Shown piece by piece: positions 1-9,496 of a stretch of DNA of 64,000 bases. This stretch comes from Schistocephalus solidus (taxonomy: Eukaryota; Platyhelminthes; Cestoda; Diphyllobothriidea; Diphyllobothriidae). The translations under genes and the position numbers were made by a program. Each line of letters starts with the position of its first letter. Position 1 is the first letter of the stretch. Where the stretch lies: contig WEDG01000719.1 in the NCBI GenBank assembly GCA_017591395.1, forward strand, positions 41,166-105,165, in the 5' to 3' direction. Under the pieces are notes generated by a model. That model made no database searches, had not been told where the DNA came from, and worked only from the letters and a program-made list of their open reading frames with translations.

Positions 1-254
1 TAAAACGTCTGCTAGTTCAAACTGACAAAATAATATCTCCTGTGAAGTCGTAAGCCTTTCCATTTCAGTATCACAAAAATATTTATAAAAACTACAAGGA
101 ACATCTTATTTTCGAATCTTTAGGCAGATGGACTCAAATACGAAAGTGTTACCAACCTTTTAGACGATTGTTCGCAGACATACGTTCATCTTCCTGAGTA
201 ATCGTACAATTAACTGAAGAGCTGCCTTGTGGAGTTACCGTATAAACTTGGTGA
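1..254. other. No feature recognised
   Basis: AT-rich sequence with no exon, repeat or RNA gene that I can recognise. It probably belongs to an intron of the IFT54-like gene, whose 3' exons lie downstream, but nothing in the stretch itself shows this. Confidence 0.3.
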
Positions 255-735
255 TAGAGCTTGCACATTTTCCTTACTATAAACAATCTGACGCGCTTGA
301 AACTACCACGGTGCGCTAAAAGCCGTGGCTTGAAAAATTGCCAACTGACGGGAACACTCGGACCGCGTGGTCAGCCCAATTTGTGTTTTGCGTTGAGTGG
401 CTGACTGTTGGACTGAGAATCAGGCTGCATGGGCTCCTTACTGTGTCCTTTATGGCACTCCCACTCCGTGGGATCCGAGCCGGGTGTGGTGGTACGCCCA
501 GGAGCGGCTACGGCCGTGCTAGCCACCTGCATTCTCTCCCATCTCCGGTCTTCTTGACTCTGTCATGACACCGGGCTCAGGTGGGGGAGGAAGAGAGAGT
601 GCCTTAGATGCAGCGCAAGTCTACTATCACTTTAAACTAAGTCACGCGCAAATCACTGTCCCTGCATAACCCTTCCGTGGAGCACACGGTGGACATCTTC
701 GGACTACGATGGTCGAACTGTCGTATTACTTTGTT
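255..735 (+). repeat. Dispersed repeat A, copy 1
   Basis: About 480 bp that recurs at least six more times in the window. Landmarks in order are the box ACTATAAACAATCTG, AAAGCCGTGGCTTG, GCCAACTGACGGG, CACTCCCACTCCGTGGGATC, CAGCCACCTG, CTCCCATCTCCGGTCTTC, ACACCGGGCTCAGG, and the tail GGTCGAACTGTCGTA. It has no convincing ORF; the 76-codon frame inside it is broken or different in the other copies. It may be a SINE or a terminal or untranslated part of the zinc-finger LINE, because copies flank both LINE copies here. The 5' limit is approximate. Confidence 0.85.
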
Positions 736-1867
736 GGCTTGATTTATCAGTTAAATCTTTGGTATTATGAAATTTGATCGTTTAAAGCACACAAAAAAAA
801 ACTGGCTTAAATGATGGAACCGAGTATCCGGTACACAATGCAGGTGGATCCGGAAAGCCAACTTCTTTCCTAGGCGTCCGTTTGTGCTGCTATGTAGGTG
901 GTATCTAAATTTCTACATAGCATATGGTTAAAAACGTGTACAAAAGCAATTATTCCCTTTCCCGCAAATGCAAATTTATGCACAGGCCAGAGCCAGCAGG
1001 CCACACGCTGACTGCAACTTTGTCAAGAAATAAGGCATTTGTGGAGAGTTCGCCCGTAGAAATGTCAGCTATCATTGCTGCGTACGCAGCAGCAAGGGCT
1101 GATATACACCCATTGGATGTTTAATAATTATTTGCTTCGACAATCAAATCCTCCGTTTAGATAATTTGTTAAACTAAGGACTTAAACCAAGGCCTGCCGT
1201 TTGATGTGGAAGCAACCAACCAATACCTTAAATTGCATCCAGCCTAGTATGTCTTGTATGGTTACTTAAAATAAGCAAATCAAAGAGAGATCCAAACTTT
1301 CATTCGCCACGAAGGTTAACAAAGTTCGGACATCCACAGCTGAAAACAGTGTAAATTAAAATGACCCAGAAAAATCTGCACAATGGTAACTATCATACTT
1401 CGACGTTGCTATGGACATAAGATGCTATTATCGCTCGAGAAACCCAAGTGTAATCATTATATGCTGAGAAGAATCATTTATCCACGCCAACGGTCAGCCA
1501 GTTGAAAAATTGCATGCCAATATGTAGTGCATACTACGGTCAGGCTAATTGAAATATTTGTCTTTTTTAAAAATAAACTATCACAAATTGGAAGTAGCTA
1601 AAACGACCCAGAGCGTCAAATCTTTGAAAACACGCTCGTTTTTTGAAACGAATGTTAATTTTCTTAAAATCCAGTGTTTGAAAGATCTCGTAATTTAAGT
1701 AATGCAGCAAACTCTGAATTGTTACCTCCGTTTTGTTATTTGATTTAGGACCTTAAATAGAGTCCACTTCTGAAGCACTGAATAATCAGCTCCTGCATTT
1801 TATTGCTTAAATTAGCGTCAAGCAAATAATTTAAGGAAAAACGAACTTTTTAAACAAAAATATTTAG
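736..1867. other. Presumed intron, nothing recognised
   Basis: AT-rich sequence between repeat A and the first candidate IFT54 exon. I see no splice-bounded ORF, no RNA gene and no repeat shared with the rest of the window. Confidence 0.3.
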
Positions 1868-2097
1868 GCTAATGAAGGTGAGGAAACCAAGAGGATAGAA
1901 GACCTCAGCGAACGTACAGGTGCAGCATCTAGTGCGAGCCAACAAGCAAGATCACAACCTAGCTTCTCGGAAAAATACCCCCAGTCTCAAACGTGAGAAT
2001 TCACCTCAAGTAAAATTGGCTCCGACTGCGGATTCTCCTACAAACCAGAAGATTTGTAGGCCTCCCTCAGCGACTGGAAAACGAAAGCCGCTTGAAG
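1868..2097 (+). CDS. Candidate exon of IFT54-like gene, with apparent frameshift
   Basis: An AG acceptor (atttag) at 1862-1867 opens a frame reading ANEGEETKRIEDLSERTG..., hydrophilic and charged. A second frame, shifted by one base, takes over near the homopolymers at 1974-1983 and reads TPSLKRENSPQVKLAP and CRPPSATGKRKPLE up to a GT donor at 2098. Both halves resemble the disordered basic middle of IFT54/TRAF3IP1, which carries Arg/Pro/Ser-Ala motifs. Joining them needs one base removed, so this is a sequencing error, a decayed exon, or two frames of which only the second (from about 1909 or 1920) is real. The donor leaves phase 1, which fits the next candidate exon at 2836. Confidence 0.4.
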
Positions 2098-2835
2098 GTA
2101 ATTTTTCCTTGAGCCACACAGACTTGAACTTTTCTCACCCCACCGGTGTTCAAACCATAGTTCAAATGAAACCGGCTTCTGGTAGCGCTTTGCGTAAGTG
2201 GAGTCGCCCATGTTAATCTTGCAGTTTTCAAATAGGCAAAAATATATTTCATCCTTTTAAATTGGTTTTCATTTATACAGTAATCAAAAGCAAAACAGGT
2301 ATGACTTTTATTTTTGCTTGACGGTGCTTGCGTCTTTTACAGCGCCTTTTACGCATGGGTAATTTTCTTTTTCAATCCACGCAGTAGAGCTCGTCAATTT
2401 ATTCACTTTTTCCCGCTCGTCCATCAAGTCATCTTGAACTGTACTTTTTAGCGCGACATTCATCACTGCAGGAACAGTCCGAGTTGGAAAAAAAGTAAGT
2501 CCACGTATTCCGTTTGCCACCCTCTAATGCCTTCTATCCTTCTACTTGTTCCATACAGATAAATGTATAGTAAATTTTTCGGTTCTTTTAACTGGTTTAT
2601 TTTCATATGTAAAATAATGTTAGTATTATTTCTTCACGTTTTGAGTTTTTGTTACGCGGGAGGACCAAAAATGACTTAATTCTTAAGAAAACACTTTTAG
2701 ATAAATTTATCTGCTTTGTTTGAGCTTTAGTTGTTGAAGGCATTTGATTTCTCCCAATATATCAGTTTTTCGTTCATTATCGTGGTTCTCAGTTACTTTG
2801 CATCATTTTATGATTCATGAAAGGACCCTCACCAG

Positions 2836-2887
2836 TGGAACAACAAAGAAATGGGATCAAAGATCTCCCACCACCAGAAAGTGCAGA
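2836..2887 (+). CDS. Candidate 52-nt exon of IFT54-like gene
   Basis: A CACCAG acceptor and a strong GTAAGT donor bound 52 nt. Read in the phase left by the previous candidate exon (G plus TG), they give EQQRNGIKDLPPPESA, a hydrophilic Pro-rich string. The match of phase and the good donor support it. It ends in phase 2, which does not fit the candidate exon at 9014 (phase 0), so at least one exon would be missing between them or one of the candidates is wrong. Confidence 0.35.
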
Positions 2888-3810
2888 GTAAGTCGCTACC
2901 GATGGTGCTTTCAAATTTGCAGTCTCCTCTTAGTTTAGAGACACGCTGAAACCGATGGACGATGTAGACTGCCTTTATAGTGCACATATAGTTTATTGAG
3001 TCATAGGGTTGGTTTTAAATTCAAACTAGAAGTCTTTGTATCTTCCCGACTAAAAATCTTTGATTTCGTTGAAAGATAGAAAGCCTTCCCTCCGTCCCAC
3101 ATTCAGATCGGATAAGTGCCGCAGTCAAACTAAACAATTAATATTCGCCATAGCGACTGACAGGCAAGCTAGTGCATGTTTCAGTGGAGGAAGGCTCTAT
3201 TTTGCAACGAACACCCGAATAGTCCGAGCCATAAGCTTGAGTTATTAACACCCTGTATTGTTGTATGTCTGGCTGGAAAGCGTTAATAAGCCAGTAGCGG
3301 TCATTTCGGCATCAATTTTCTACCTTTGACCCTGAAGCTGTTTGCATCAGGCCTGTTATTAGGCTTTGTATAAAGCTTTCTCGGCCATCACCCTTCAGAC
3401 AATCGGATGTAACTTAACATGAACACTGAATGCCACAAGGCATTCCTCTGATAACTGTCCTTATAAGGAACGGCGAACCTGATCCGATTATGGGCAAGGG
3501 TAGTCAATGTCTGCCTTCCAGTTGCGATGAGTAGGTAACCTGTAACCTCGTAAACGACTCAGAGAGACTTATTGCCGTTATGTATTGATACCATACTTTT
3601 CAATTGATTTTAAACTCTTACCTAGATTCCAGCACTTGCAATAGGGAAATGCCCAAAATTGAAACATTGTATTGCTTTTTGTAAAACCACTCAAAAACTT
3701 ATTTTCAATGGAATGGCATGTGACTGGTTAGACAATGACGTCAACCACTGCGTCCTCTCTCTTCCTTAATCGGCTTGACTTGAAAAGCTCACTGACGCAT
3801 TGCGGAAAGG

Positions 3811-3886
<76 letters not shown>

Positions 3887-4439
3887 GAGAGAGAGAAGAA
3901 CGTTAAGAAGAGACCGAGGTACAATTTCACAGTTTAATACTGTTCATGTGCTTCAAACTATCACGATGTGTAAACCTGGGATCTGAATGATCTCCAACTA
4001 AACAAGTAACGCGGTTCAAGGCTGAAACTACGATGGCTATTTCCTTCTCTCATTTCCCTGAGGTCTGAGACCGTGCGTGACACGCGATAGACGATGACCT
4101 CACATCACGTTAGCTTATATCATTCCGAGTCGACCTATCTTTGAGACACATCTAGGACAGGCGTAAAGGAGGAGGAGGCTTAAGCAATCCGTCGAGTTTT
4201 AAACCCCTCAAGACACACTAACAGCCGTAGGCTGTCTACAGACAGGATAACTATGTCCTCCTATGCAACCAGGGTCAGTCCGCGATGAGTAAAACTCAAT
4301 GTGGCCATGATTGAATTCTTACTCTGCGAAACCAAACAGCTACTGGTGAAAGACGCGTTTGTATGTGAACTTAGAGATCAACACCTGCGTACTGTGCACA
4401 TAGAACTGACTCCGATAGAATTTGCCATTGCATATGCTA
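2888..4439. other. Presumed intron with microsatellite
   Basis: No exon recognised. The stretch holds the GA microsatellite annotated separately. The apparent 83-residue Arg/Glu-repeat protein across it is only the translation of that microsatellite. Confidence 0.4.
3811..3897 (+). repeat. (GA)n microsatellite
   Basis: An almost unbroken GA dinucleotide run of about 87 bp with one GACA interruption, followed by AAGAACG. It lies within the presumed IFT54 intron. Confidence 0.95.
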
Positions 4440-4640
4440 GTTCAGTCGTCGTATCCGTCAAGGTCCACCGTATGCTCCATAGCACCTGAGCCCGGTGTCA
4501 TGACAGAGTCAAGATGACCGGAGATGGGAGAGGGCGCAGGTGGCTAGCGTGGCCGGAGCCGCCCCTGGGCGAACCACCACACCTGGCTCGGATCCCACGG
4601 AGTAGGAGTGCCATAAATGCGACCTTCCAAGCCACGGCTG
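4440..4640 (-). repeat. Dispersed repeat A, copy 2, at the 3' flank of the LINE
   Basis: Read on the minus strand it carries GCCGTGGCTTGGAAGGTCGC, CTACTCCGTGGGATCCGAG, CAGCCACCTGCGCCCTCTCC (as aGCCACCTG here), the CCGGTCATCTTGACTCTG box and ACACCGGGCTCAGGTG. It is internally deleted compared with copy 1. It joins the zinc-finger tail of the antisense LINE directly, in the same orientation as copy 3 on the LINE's 5' side. Confidence 0.8.
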
Positions 4641-4689
4641 ATGAGTGAATGCGCGAGGAAAGTGAGGGCAGTGGAGGAGGCTATCTCTG

Positions 4690-5100
4690 CTGTGTGTTGG
4701 TGCTCCAGGCACTGGTTCACCAGTCTCTGTACGATGGATTCGCAAGTGACCGACCAGGCCAATGCGTGAGGTGAATGGGTGGTCGCATTTAGGACAGTTT
4801 AGGAGAGAGTCCCCATCGCAGGTGGTGGTGGTGGTGGCGGCGGCGGCGAAGGCGGTGATGGTTGTGGTGGTGGGGGTAACAGGCGATCAGTATTGGGATG
4901 TTGTTTCGATGATGGTGGGAGTAGTGGAATTGATGCCAGGAGTGAATGTGGGGGAGTCTGAAGTAGGGTTGGCAGAATTTGACGTAGAAGTTGGAATTGT
5001 CGAATTGTTGATGCATTGCGTCCGATGATGTCCGACCAGGCCGATTCGCGCGCGGAAGATTAGTTGACAGTGCAGGCATGTTAGAAGGGCCTGGGAGTCG
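4690..5100 (-). pseudogene. Zinc-finger tail of LINE ORF
   Basis: The minus-strand frame reads a C2HC-type finger (CLHCQLIFRARIGLVGHH then TQC) around 5092-5015. A Ser/Thr/Pro-rich linker follows, which includes the GGT/GGC-rich tract at 4822-4880 on the plus strand. Then comes a full C2H2 finger, CPKCDHPFTSRIGLVGHLRIH (spacing CX2C-X12-HX3H), with the linker HRTETGEPVPGAPTHSRD. A third finger starts LHCPHFPRAFTH, with its second Cys replaced by Phe, and is cut off by repeat A. C2H2 fingers usually bind nucleic acid. In a LINE they could hold template RNA or target DNA, but that role is inference. Confidence 0.8.
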
Positions 5101-5461
5101 ACGGTGTGGGTCAGAGGCGCCGGTGACTTTCGTGCCACTCTTTTGGCCTTGGCGGCGGCGATCCGGTTGGCCTCATAGATTGCTGAACCAGTCTTAACGG
5201 ATCTTCTCCATGCCGATCTATCCTGGGCGAGGTCCTCCCAGGTCACCGGGTTGATTTGCAGTTGGTTCAGCGTCGTTTTTGTCCTCCCTATTGGCGAGCA
5301 TGCATAGCGACATCGCCGTAGAAAAGTCGTTTGGGTAGTCGCTCGTCGTCCATTCTCACCAGGTGGTCGCTCCATCGCACATGAACTTGCCTCAGCACGG
5401 TGTGGATGCTGACGATTCCGGTCCACTCCAGGACTTCCGTGTCCGGGATCCTGTCTTGCCA

Positions 5462-6890
5462 TCACAGCTTCAGTATTCTGCGGAGGCAGCTAAGATGGAA
5501 GTTGTTCAGCTTACTGGCTTGGTTCAAGTAGACGGTCCAGGTCTCCGCTCCGTAAAGGAGTGTCGTCAAGACAACGGCCTTGTACCTCTTCAGTTTGTTA
5601 TTCAGGTAAATACCTTGGCAATTCCACATGGAGGCCTGCAGTTGGCCGAAGGCCTGACTGGCTTTGGAGACCCGTTGGGCTACCTCGTCATCGATTCTCA
5701 TGTTGCTTGACAGCTAGCTTCCTAGATAAGCGAAGGTTTCCAAATTTCTGAGTTGAGCATCGTTGACATTGATTCGGGGAGCATTGTGTTCCGCGCAAGG
5801 TGGCGGCTGGTGCATGACAACCGTTTTGGCTGTACTGCTTGTTAATCCAAAATTGGCGCAGCCTGCGGTGAAGAGGTCCATACTCCTTTGCATGTCCTCT
5901 TCCGTCACGGGGTAAACGGCGCAGTTGTCCGCGAAGAGCAAGTCATGGAATGTAGTCGTAGACACGCGCATTGGAGCCTGCATACGCCGACTGCTGAGGT
6001 GTCCGTCACCTCTGTAGGCGATGCGGATCCCAGGCTGCTCATCACGGTAGGCGTCCATCAGCATAGCAGAGAACATGAGGCTGAACGGGGTGGGAGCCAA
6101 TACGCAGCCCTGCTTCACTCTGTTGGTCACTGCGAATGCTTCGGATACCGTCCCATTATCAGTGACGCACGCCGTCATTCCATCATGAAGCTGACGCACC
6201 ATGTGCGTGAACCGCTCAGGACAGCCGAATTAACACATGACTTTCCACAGTCCGTCACGATTCACCGTTTCAAAGGCTTTCGTCAGATCCACAAAGGTAG
6301 TGTATAGGTGAGTTCACCTCTCCTGGCACTTGTCTTGTAGCTGTCGGGCGGCAAACATCATGTCGGTTATTCCGCGGTGTCGGCGGAAGCCACATTGGCT
6401 TTCCGGGAGCAGGCCCTGCTCTAGATGATCGTTCAGACGATTGAGAATGATACGGGTAAAGATCTTACTGGCTGTGTTGAGCAACGAGATGCCTCTGTTA
6501 TTATCATAGAGTTGCCGGTTCCCCTTCAGCTTGTAGAGATGGACGATGGTCGCGTCTTTGAAATGCTGAGGAACTTGTTCTTGGCGCCACATCTCCTGGA
6601 AGTGTTTTGAGTTCTACCATCAGCCGGGACCCGCCGTACTTTTAGACTTTCGGTGGGATTGCGTCGGATCCCGATGCTTTACCACTGTAAATCTGCTGCA
6701 CGGCCCGGATGGTTTCTGGTAGGGAAGGCGGCAGATCCAAGGCATTGTTCGTGTCCACTTGAGGAACCGGTCAATGGCAGCATCGGAGATGGCTGATGAG
6801 AAAGTAAGGACACTTCTCAAGGGCTCGGTCCAGCGCTTCAGAATTTGCGATTTCACGGTCAGCAGTGTTGTGCCGTCAGAGATGAGCTGC
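5462..6890 (-). pseudogene. Reverse transcriptase domain of LINE, inactive
   Basis: Fragments in several frames read, in order, SQILKRW (6856-6620), FKDATIVHLYKLKGNRQ and LLPESQCGFRRHRG (6592-6314), motif A as FVDLTKAFETVNRDGLW (about 6300-6245), VKQGCVLAPTPFSLMFSA (motif B, in 6202-5714), the catalytic box as LLFADNCA (5940-5921), and [17 protein letters not shown] (5701-5462). The catalytic FADD is FADN here, so the second Asp is lost. Frame breaks at about 6605, 6310, 6203 and 5705 would also prevent a working enzyme. Confidence 0.88.
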
Positions 6891-7343
6891 GGTACGGTCC
6901 ACTTGGTTAACGGGCCGTAGATGGCCTTGATGGCTTTAAAAAAGTTTTAATTTAATTGCGGTCTGCATACCCCTGGATTTTCTCAACCTTTCGGATCATC
7001 CAGGCATCCTGCATCTCCCGCAGTCGTTGCTGTACAAGGCGACGGCATCTGAAGAAGGCTGCTTTGGTGGCGTCCGTCCAAAGATTCATGTAGGCTTTGT
7101 GTAGTCCATTCTTCTCCGCGAGTAAGTTACTGATTTCGGCGTCATTGTCGTCAAACCAGTCCGGGTATTGATGGCGTGCGCGTCCGAGGACTTTGAGGGC
7201 AGTGGACTGGATGACATTTAACCGTTGACACCATCGTTTTTCCACGGTGGCGTTATTATCTAGAGCATGTAGGTTCTCCTGTTTCTGGGTTATTTGGGTG
7301 CTAAAATCAAAACAGTGAGCAGGCAAATTTAACAAAAGAGTAT

Positions 7344-8180
7344 TTAACTTATCTGGCTGTCGCTTACCTTGGGGCCTTCGTCGGGATTGAAGTCGTGCCT
7401 CATCTGCGAGATGACGAGGTTTATGATCCGTCCAAGCATCGCATCGCGGATCGCGTTGGTTACCAGCACGCCCTGTCGATCTCGCCTCCGGACGAGAACA
7501 TAGTCCAGCAGCTGCCAGCGTCGTGACCGAGGATGCATCCACGTGGCCTTCTCCCGCGTCGGAAGGCGGAAGAAGGTGTTGGTCAGCAGGAGACGGTGTT
7601 CCGCACACGTTCGCAGAAGAAGGAGGCCGTTATCATTACGGCTACCGAGACCGTGGGGACCCAGCACTCCCTGCCAGGCATCGTGGTCCGTCCCGACGCG
7701 GGCGTTGAAGTCACCAAGGACAATTTACTTGTCCACCTTCGGCACAGTCGCCAGCAAGGCGTGCAGGTCCTCGTAGAATTTGTCCCTCGCCGCATCAGAG
7801 CTCGTCATTGGGGAAGCTTAGGCGCTGAGCATGGTGGCGAACTTATCTCCCTGAATAGGCAGACGGAGGCTCATCAGGCGATAATTGATACCCTGCGGCA
7901 GACAGGGCAGACTTCCCACGATATCGTTCCGGATGGCGAAGGTGACACCAGCGTCACGTCGCTCTGCCTTTGGCCGGCCGCTCCAGAAGAAGGTGTAGCT
8001 AGCACCCACCTCCTCCCGCTGACCCTGCTCAGAGAATCGGGTTTCGCTGAGAGCAGCAATGGCCACCTTGTAGTGCGCCGGTTCCAGAGCGACTAGCGCC
8101 GTCCTACGTTCCGGTCGGTTGCTCCTGGGATTGTATAAAAGGTATCGAAGATTCAAGGCTGATAGAGTGAGCAAGTTCAC
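7344..8180 (-). pseudogene. APE-type endonuclease domain of LINE
   Basis: The minus-strand frame 8180-7818 reads NLRYLL, RSNRPERRTALVALEPA and ALSETRFSEQG, the N-terminal part of an exonuclease-endonuclease-phosphatase fold. A shifted frame then carries [17 protein letters not shown] (about 7742-7690), where a stop replaces Leu. The frame 7667-7344 gives [19 protein letters not shown] and the [12 protein letters not shown] block. In family members this domain nicks target DNA to prime reverse transcription. Two frameshifts and the stop make this copy dead. Confidence 0.85.
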
Positions 8181-8312
8181 TCGAGCAGTTAGGGGGTACC
8201 CCGGAGGGTGCGGTGGAGGATTGGGAGAGGAGTTGTTGTTGATATTGTTTCGACCGCATGTAATTGCAGTCTGCTAGCCGAGATCTGCTGCAGCTGTTTT
8301 GAGACCCAGTAT

Positions 8313-8768
8313 TTAATTTAGGGGCATGATTTGGGTTAGTGAGAGAACGACCGATTCGCCTGGGCCGCCTACGTGATTGCAAGTTGCCCTCACCATAGGA
8401 CTTTTTCGACCGTGTGGGAAGAGGGAAGGGTCAGGAGAAGGGGAGAATCGAAGAAGAGTCAAAATGAGGAGGAGAGATAGAGAGAGGATAAGAGAATTGT
8501 GACAGGAAGGGGAGGAGTATAAGTAGGAGTGAAGAGAGGACTGGGCTGGGAAGAGGAGAGGAGGAGACAGGGAGGATGGGAGAGAGGGAAGAGCAGGGGC
8601 AAGGGAGCAGACATACCGGGTGTGAAGACACACACAACACCGGAGCCCCTCGACTGGTTTATCCCACCGGACGGTTACCCTGGGTGTGGCCGCTGGGAAG
8701 AACCAGCTTCGAGGAGCTACGGGTGAGAGTTGGGTACCAGCTAGAGGCGGCCACAGAGCATGCACCAC
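8313..8768 (-). pseudogene. 5' leader or ORF start of LINE
   Basis: An open minus-strand frame of 151 codons just upstream of the endonuclease. Its middle is Leu/Ser/Pro-rich and looks superficially like a membrane segment, but it is the translation of a GAGGA/TCTCC-type purine/pyrimidine-biased stretch. Its end, GGPGESVVLSLTQIMPLN, leads towards the endonuclease through a frame change near 8320. I read it as 5' UTR or the start of the LINE ORF, not a host gene. Confidence 0.5.
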
Positions 8769-8770
8769 CT

Positions 8771-9004
8771 AAACGAGACAGATGGAGCTACCAAATACTG
8801 CCTGTGTTGTAGTCCGACGATGTCAACCGTATGCTCCACGAAAAGGTGGTGCAGGGACGGTGACCTGCGCGTGATTTGGTTTAAAGTGATAGAAGACTTG
8901 TGCTGCATCTACCACACTCTCTCCTCCTCCCCCCACCTGAGCCCGGTGTCATGATAGAGTCAAGAAGACCGGAGATGGGAGAGGGCGCAGGTGGCTGGCG
9001 CATA
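8771..9004 (-). repeat. Dispersed repeat A, copy 3, at the 5' flank of the LINE
   Basis: On the minus strand it reads CAGCCACCTGCGCCCTCTCC, ACACCGGGCTCAGGTGGGGG, AGTGTGGTAGATGCAGCACA, ATCACGCGCAGG and GTGGAGCATACGGTTGACAT. It ends at CGTCGGACTACAACAC, where the LINE leader begins. It has the same orientation as copy 2 on the other side of the LINE. Confidence 0.85.
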
Positions 9005-9013
9005 CACGCACAG

Positions 9014-9097
9014 ACTGGCTGTCGTGCTCTCTCGGCCACTGCGCCTACGCCCACTTCCGGTTCTGCTGATTTTGTTTTGCCATCAGAAGATGTAAAT
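9014..9097 (+). CDS. Candidate exon of IFT54-like gene
   Basis: A GCACAG acceptor opens an 84-nt in-phase frame reading ...LSATAPTPTSGSADFVLPS EDVN up to a strong GTAAGA donor at 9098. It ends in phase 0, exactly as the next well-supported exon (9325) requires. The Ala/Pro/Thr/Ser-rich content suits the disordered middle of IFT54. It starts only about 10 bp from the edge of repeat A, and there is no family motif in it, so it stays a candidate. Confidence 0.35.
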
Positions 9098-9324
9098 GTA
9101 AGAGAAAAAAGTGCAGTAGATTTGTTCGAAACTCTTTCTGATTATAAACAACTCCACATAGAATTCATCCCTGACCACTGGCCGACACGACGGCTGTCCT
9201 CATCTCTTGATACAGTCTAACTATTATGTTTTACATTTTATGAATAGATGTGACCATTTGCCTGGGGATCAATTTTTACCTGTTATATTTTCTCTGCACA
9301 TTCTCTTACTCTGTTAGTTCGCAG

Positions 9325-9496
9325 CTGGTGGAAGGCGCGCCATCAGCTCCGCCAATTTCTGGGTTATTAACAGAAAACCAGGTGGACTCCGATGATGACG
9401 ACAGTTTCATTATTGAGGAGAGTGGCAGTGGTGTACATATGGCTAGGGGTGGTCTCGGTCTCGGGGATGATCTGAACGACGAAGATAAACAGCACG
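9325..9496 (+). CDS. IFT54: IFT54 (TRAF3IP1-like) exon, acidic segment
   Basis: First well-supported exon of the gene. A CGCAG acceptor and a GTCAGT donor bound 172 nt, phase 0 in and phase 1 out. It reads LVEGAPSAPPISGLLTENQ, then the acidic stretch VDSDDDDSFIIEESG, and ends DLNDEDKQH. IFT54/TRAF3IP1 proteins have such an acidic patch just before a conserved KHGGLV-type motif, and that motif begins in the next exon. IFT54 is an IFT-B subunit that links intraflagellar transport trains to kinesin and tubulin in cilia. In flatworms it would serve sensory cilia, flame cells and sperm axonemes (inference). Confidence 0.75.

Larger units (their letters stand above)
4640..8770 (-). mobile_element. 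Non-LTR retrotransposon (LINE) with C2H2 zinc-finger tail, decayed
   Basis: One long antisense element. In 5' to 3' order on the minus strand it has a Ser/Leu/Pro-rich leader (8313-8768), an APE-type endonuclease (about 8180-7340), a linker with charged helices (about 7330-6900), reverse transcriptase (about 6890-5460), an RT tail (5465-5100) and zinc fingers (about 5092-4690). The frame is broken at least five times by shifts and stops. A near-identical architecture occurs in sense at 56973-59930, which confirms that these parts form one element. RT motifs such as KAPGSDAIPPE-like, DLTKAFE and NGVKQGC-like place it among APE-bearing LINEs; I cannot fix the clade by eye. It sits in a presumed intron of the IFT54-like gene. 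Confidence 0.88.

Noticed and set aside
338..568. 76-residue ORF within repeat A, and similar ORFs in the other repeat A copies
   Set aside because: Frames differ or are interrupted between copies of the same repeat, so no protein is conserved.
3735..3986. Arg/Glu-repeat protein of 83 residues
   Set aside because: It is the translation of the GA microsatellite, with no splice or start context.
4762..5028. Plus-strand Val/Gly-rich ORF opposite the zinc fingers
   Set aside because: It is the antisense shadow of the GGT/GGC-rich linker of the LINE. The minus strand carries the real finger motifs.
8313..8768. Secreted or membrane protein from the Leu/Ser-rich antisense ORF
   Set aside because: The hydrophobic run comes from a GAGGA/TCTCC-biased stretch directly upstream of the LINE endonuclease. 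It fits the LINE leader.
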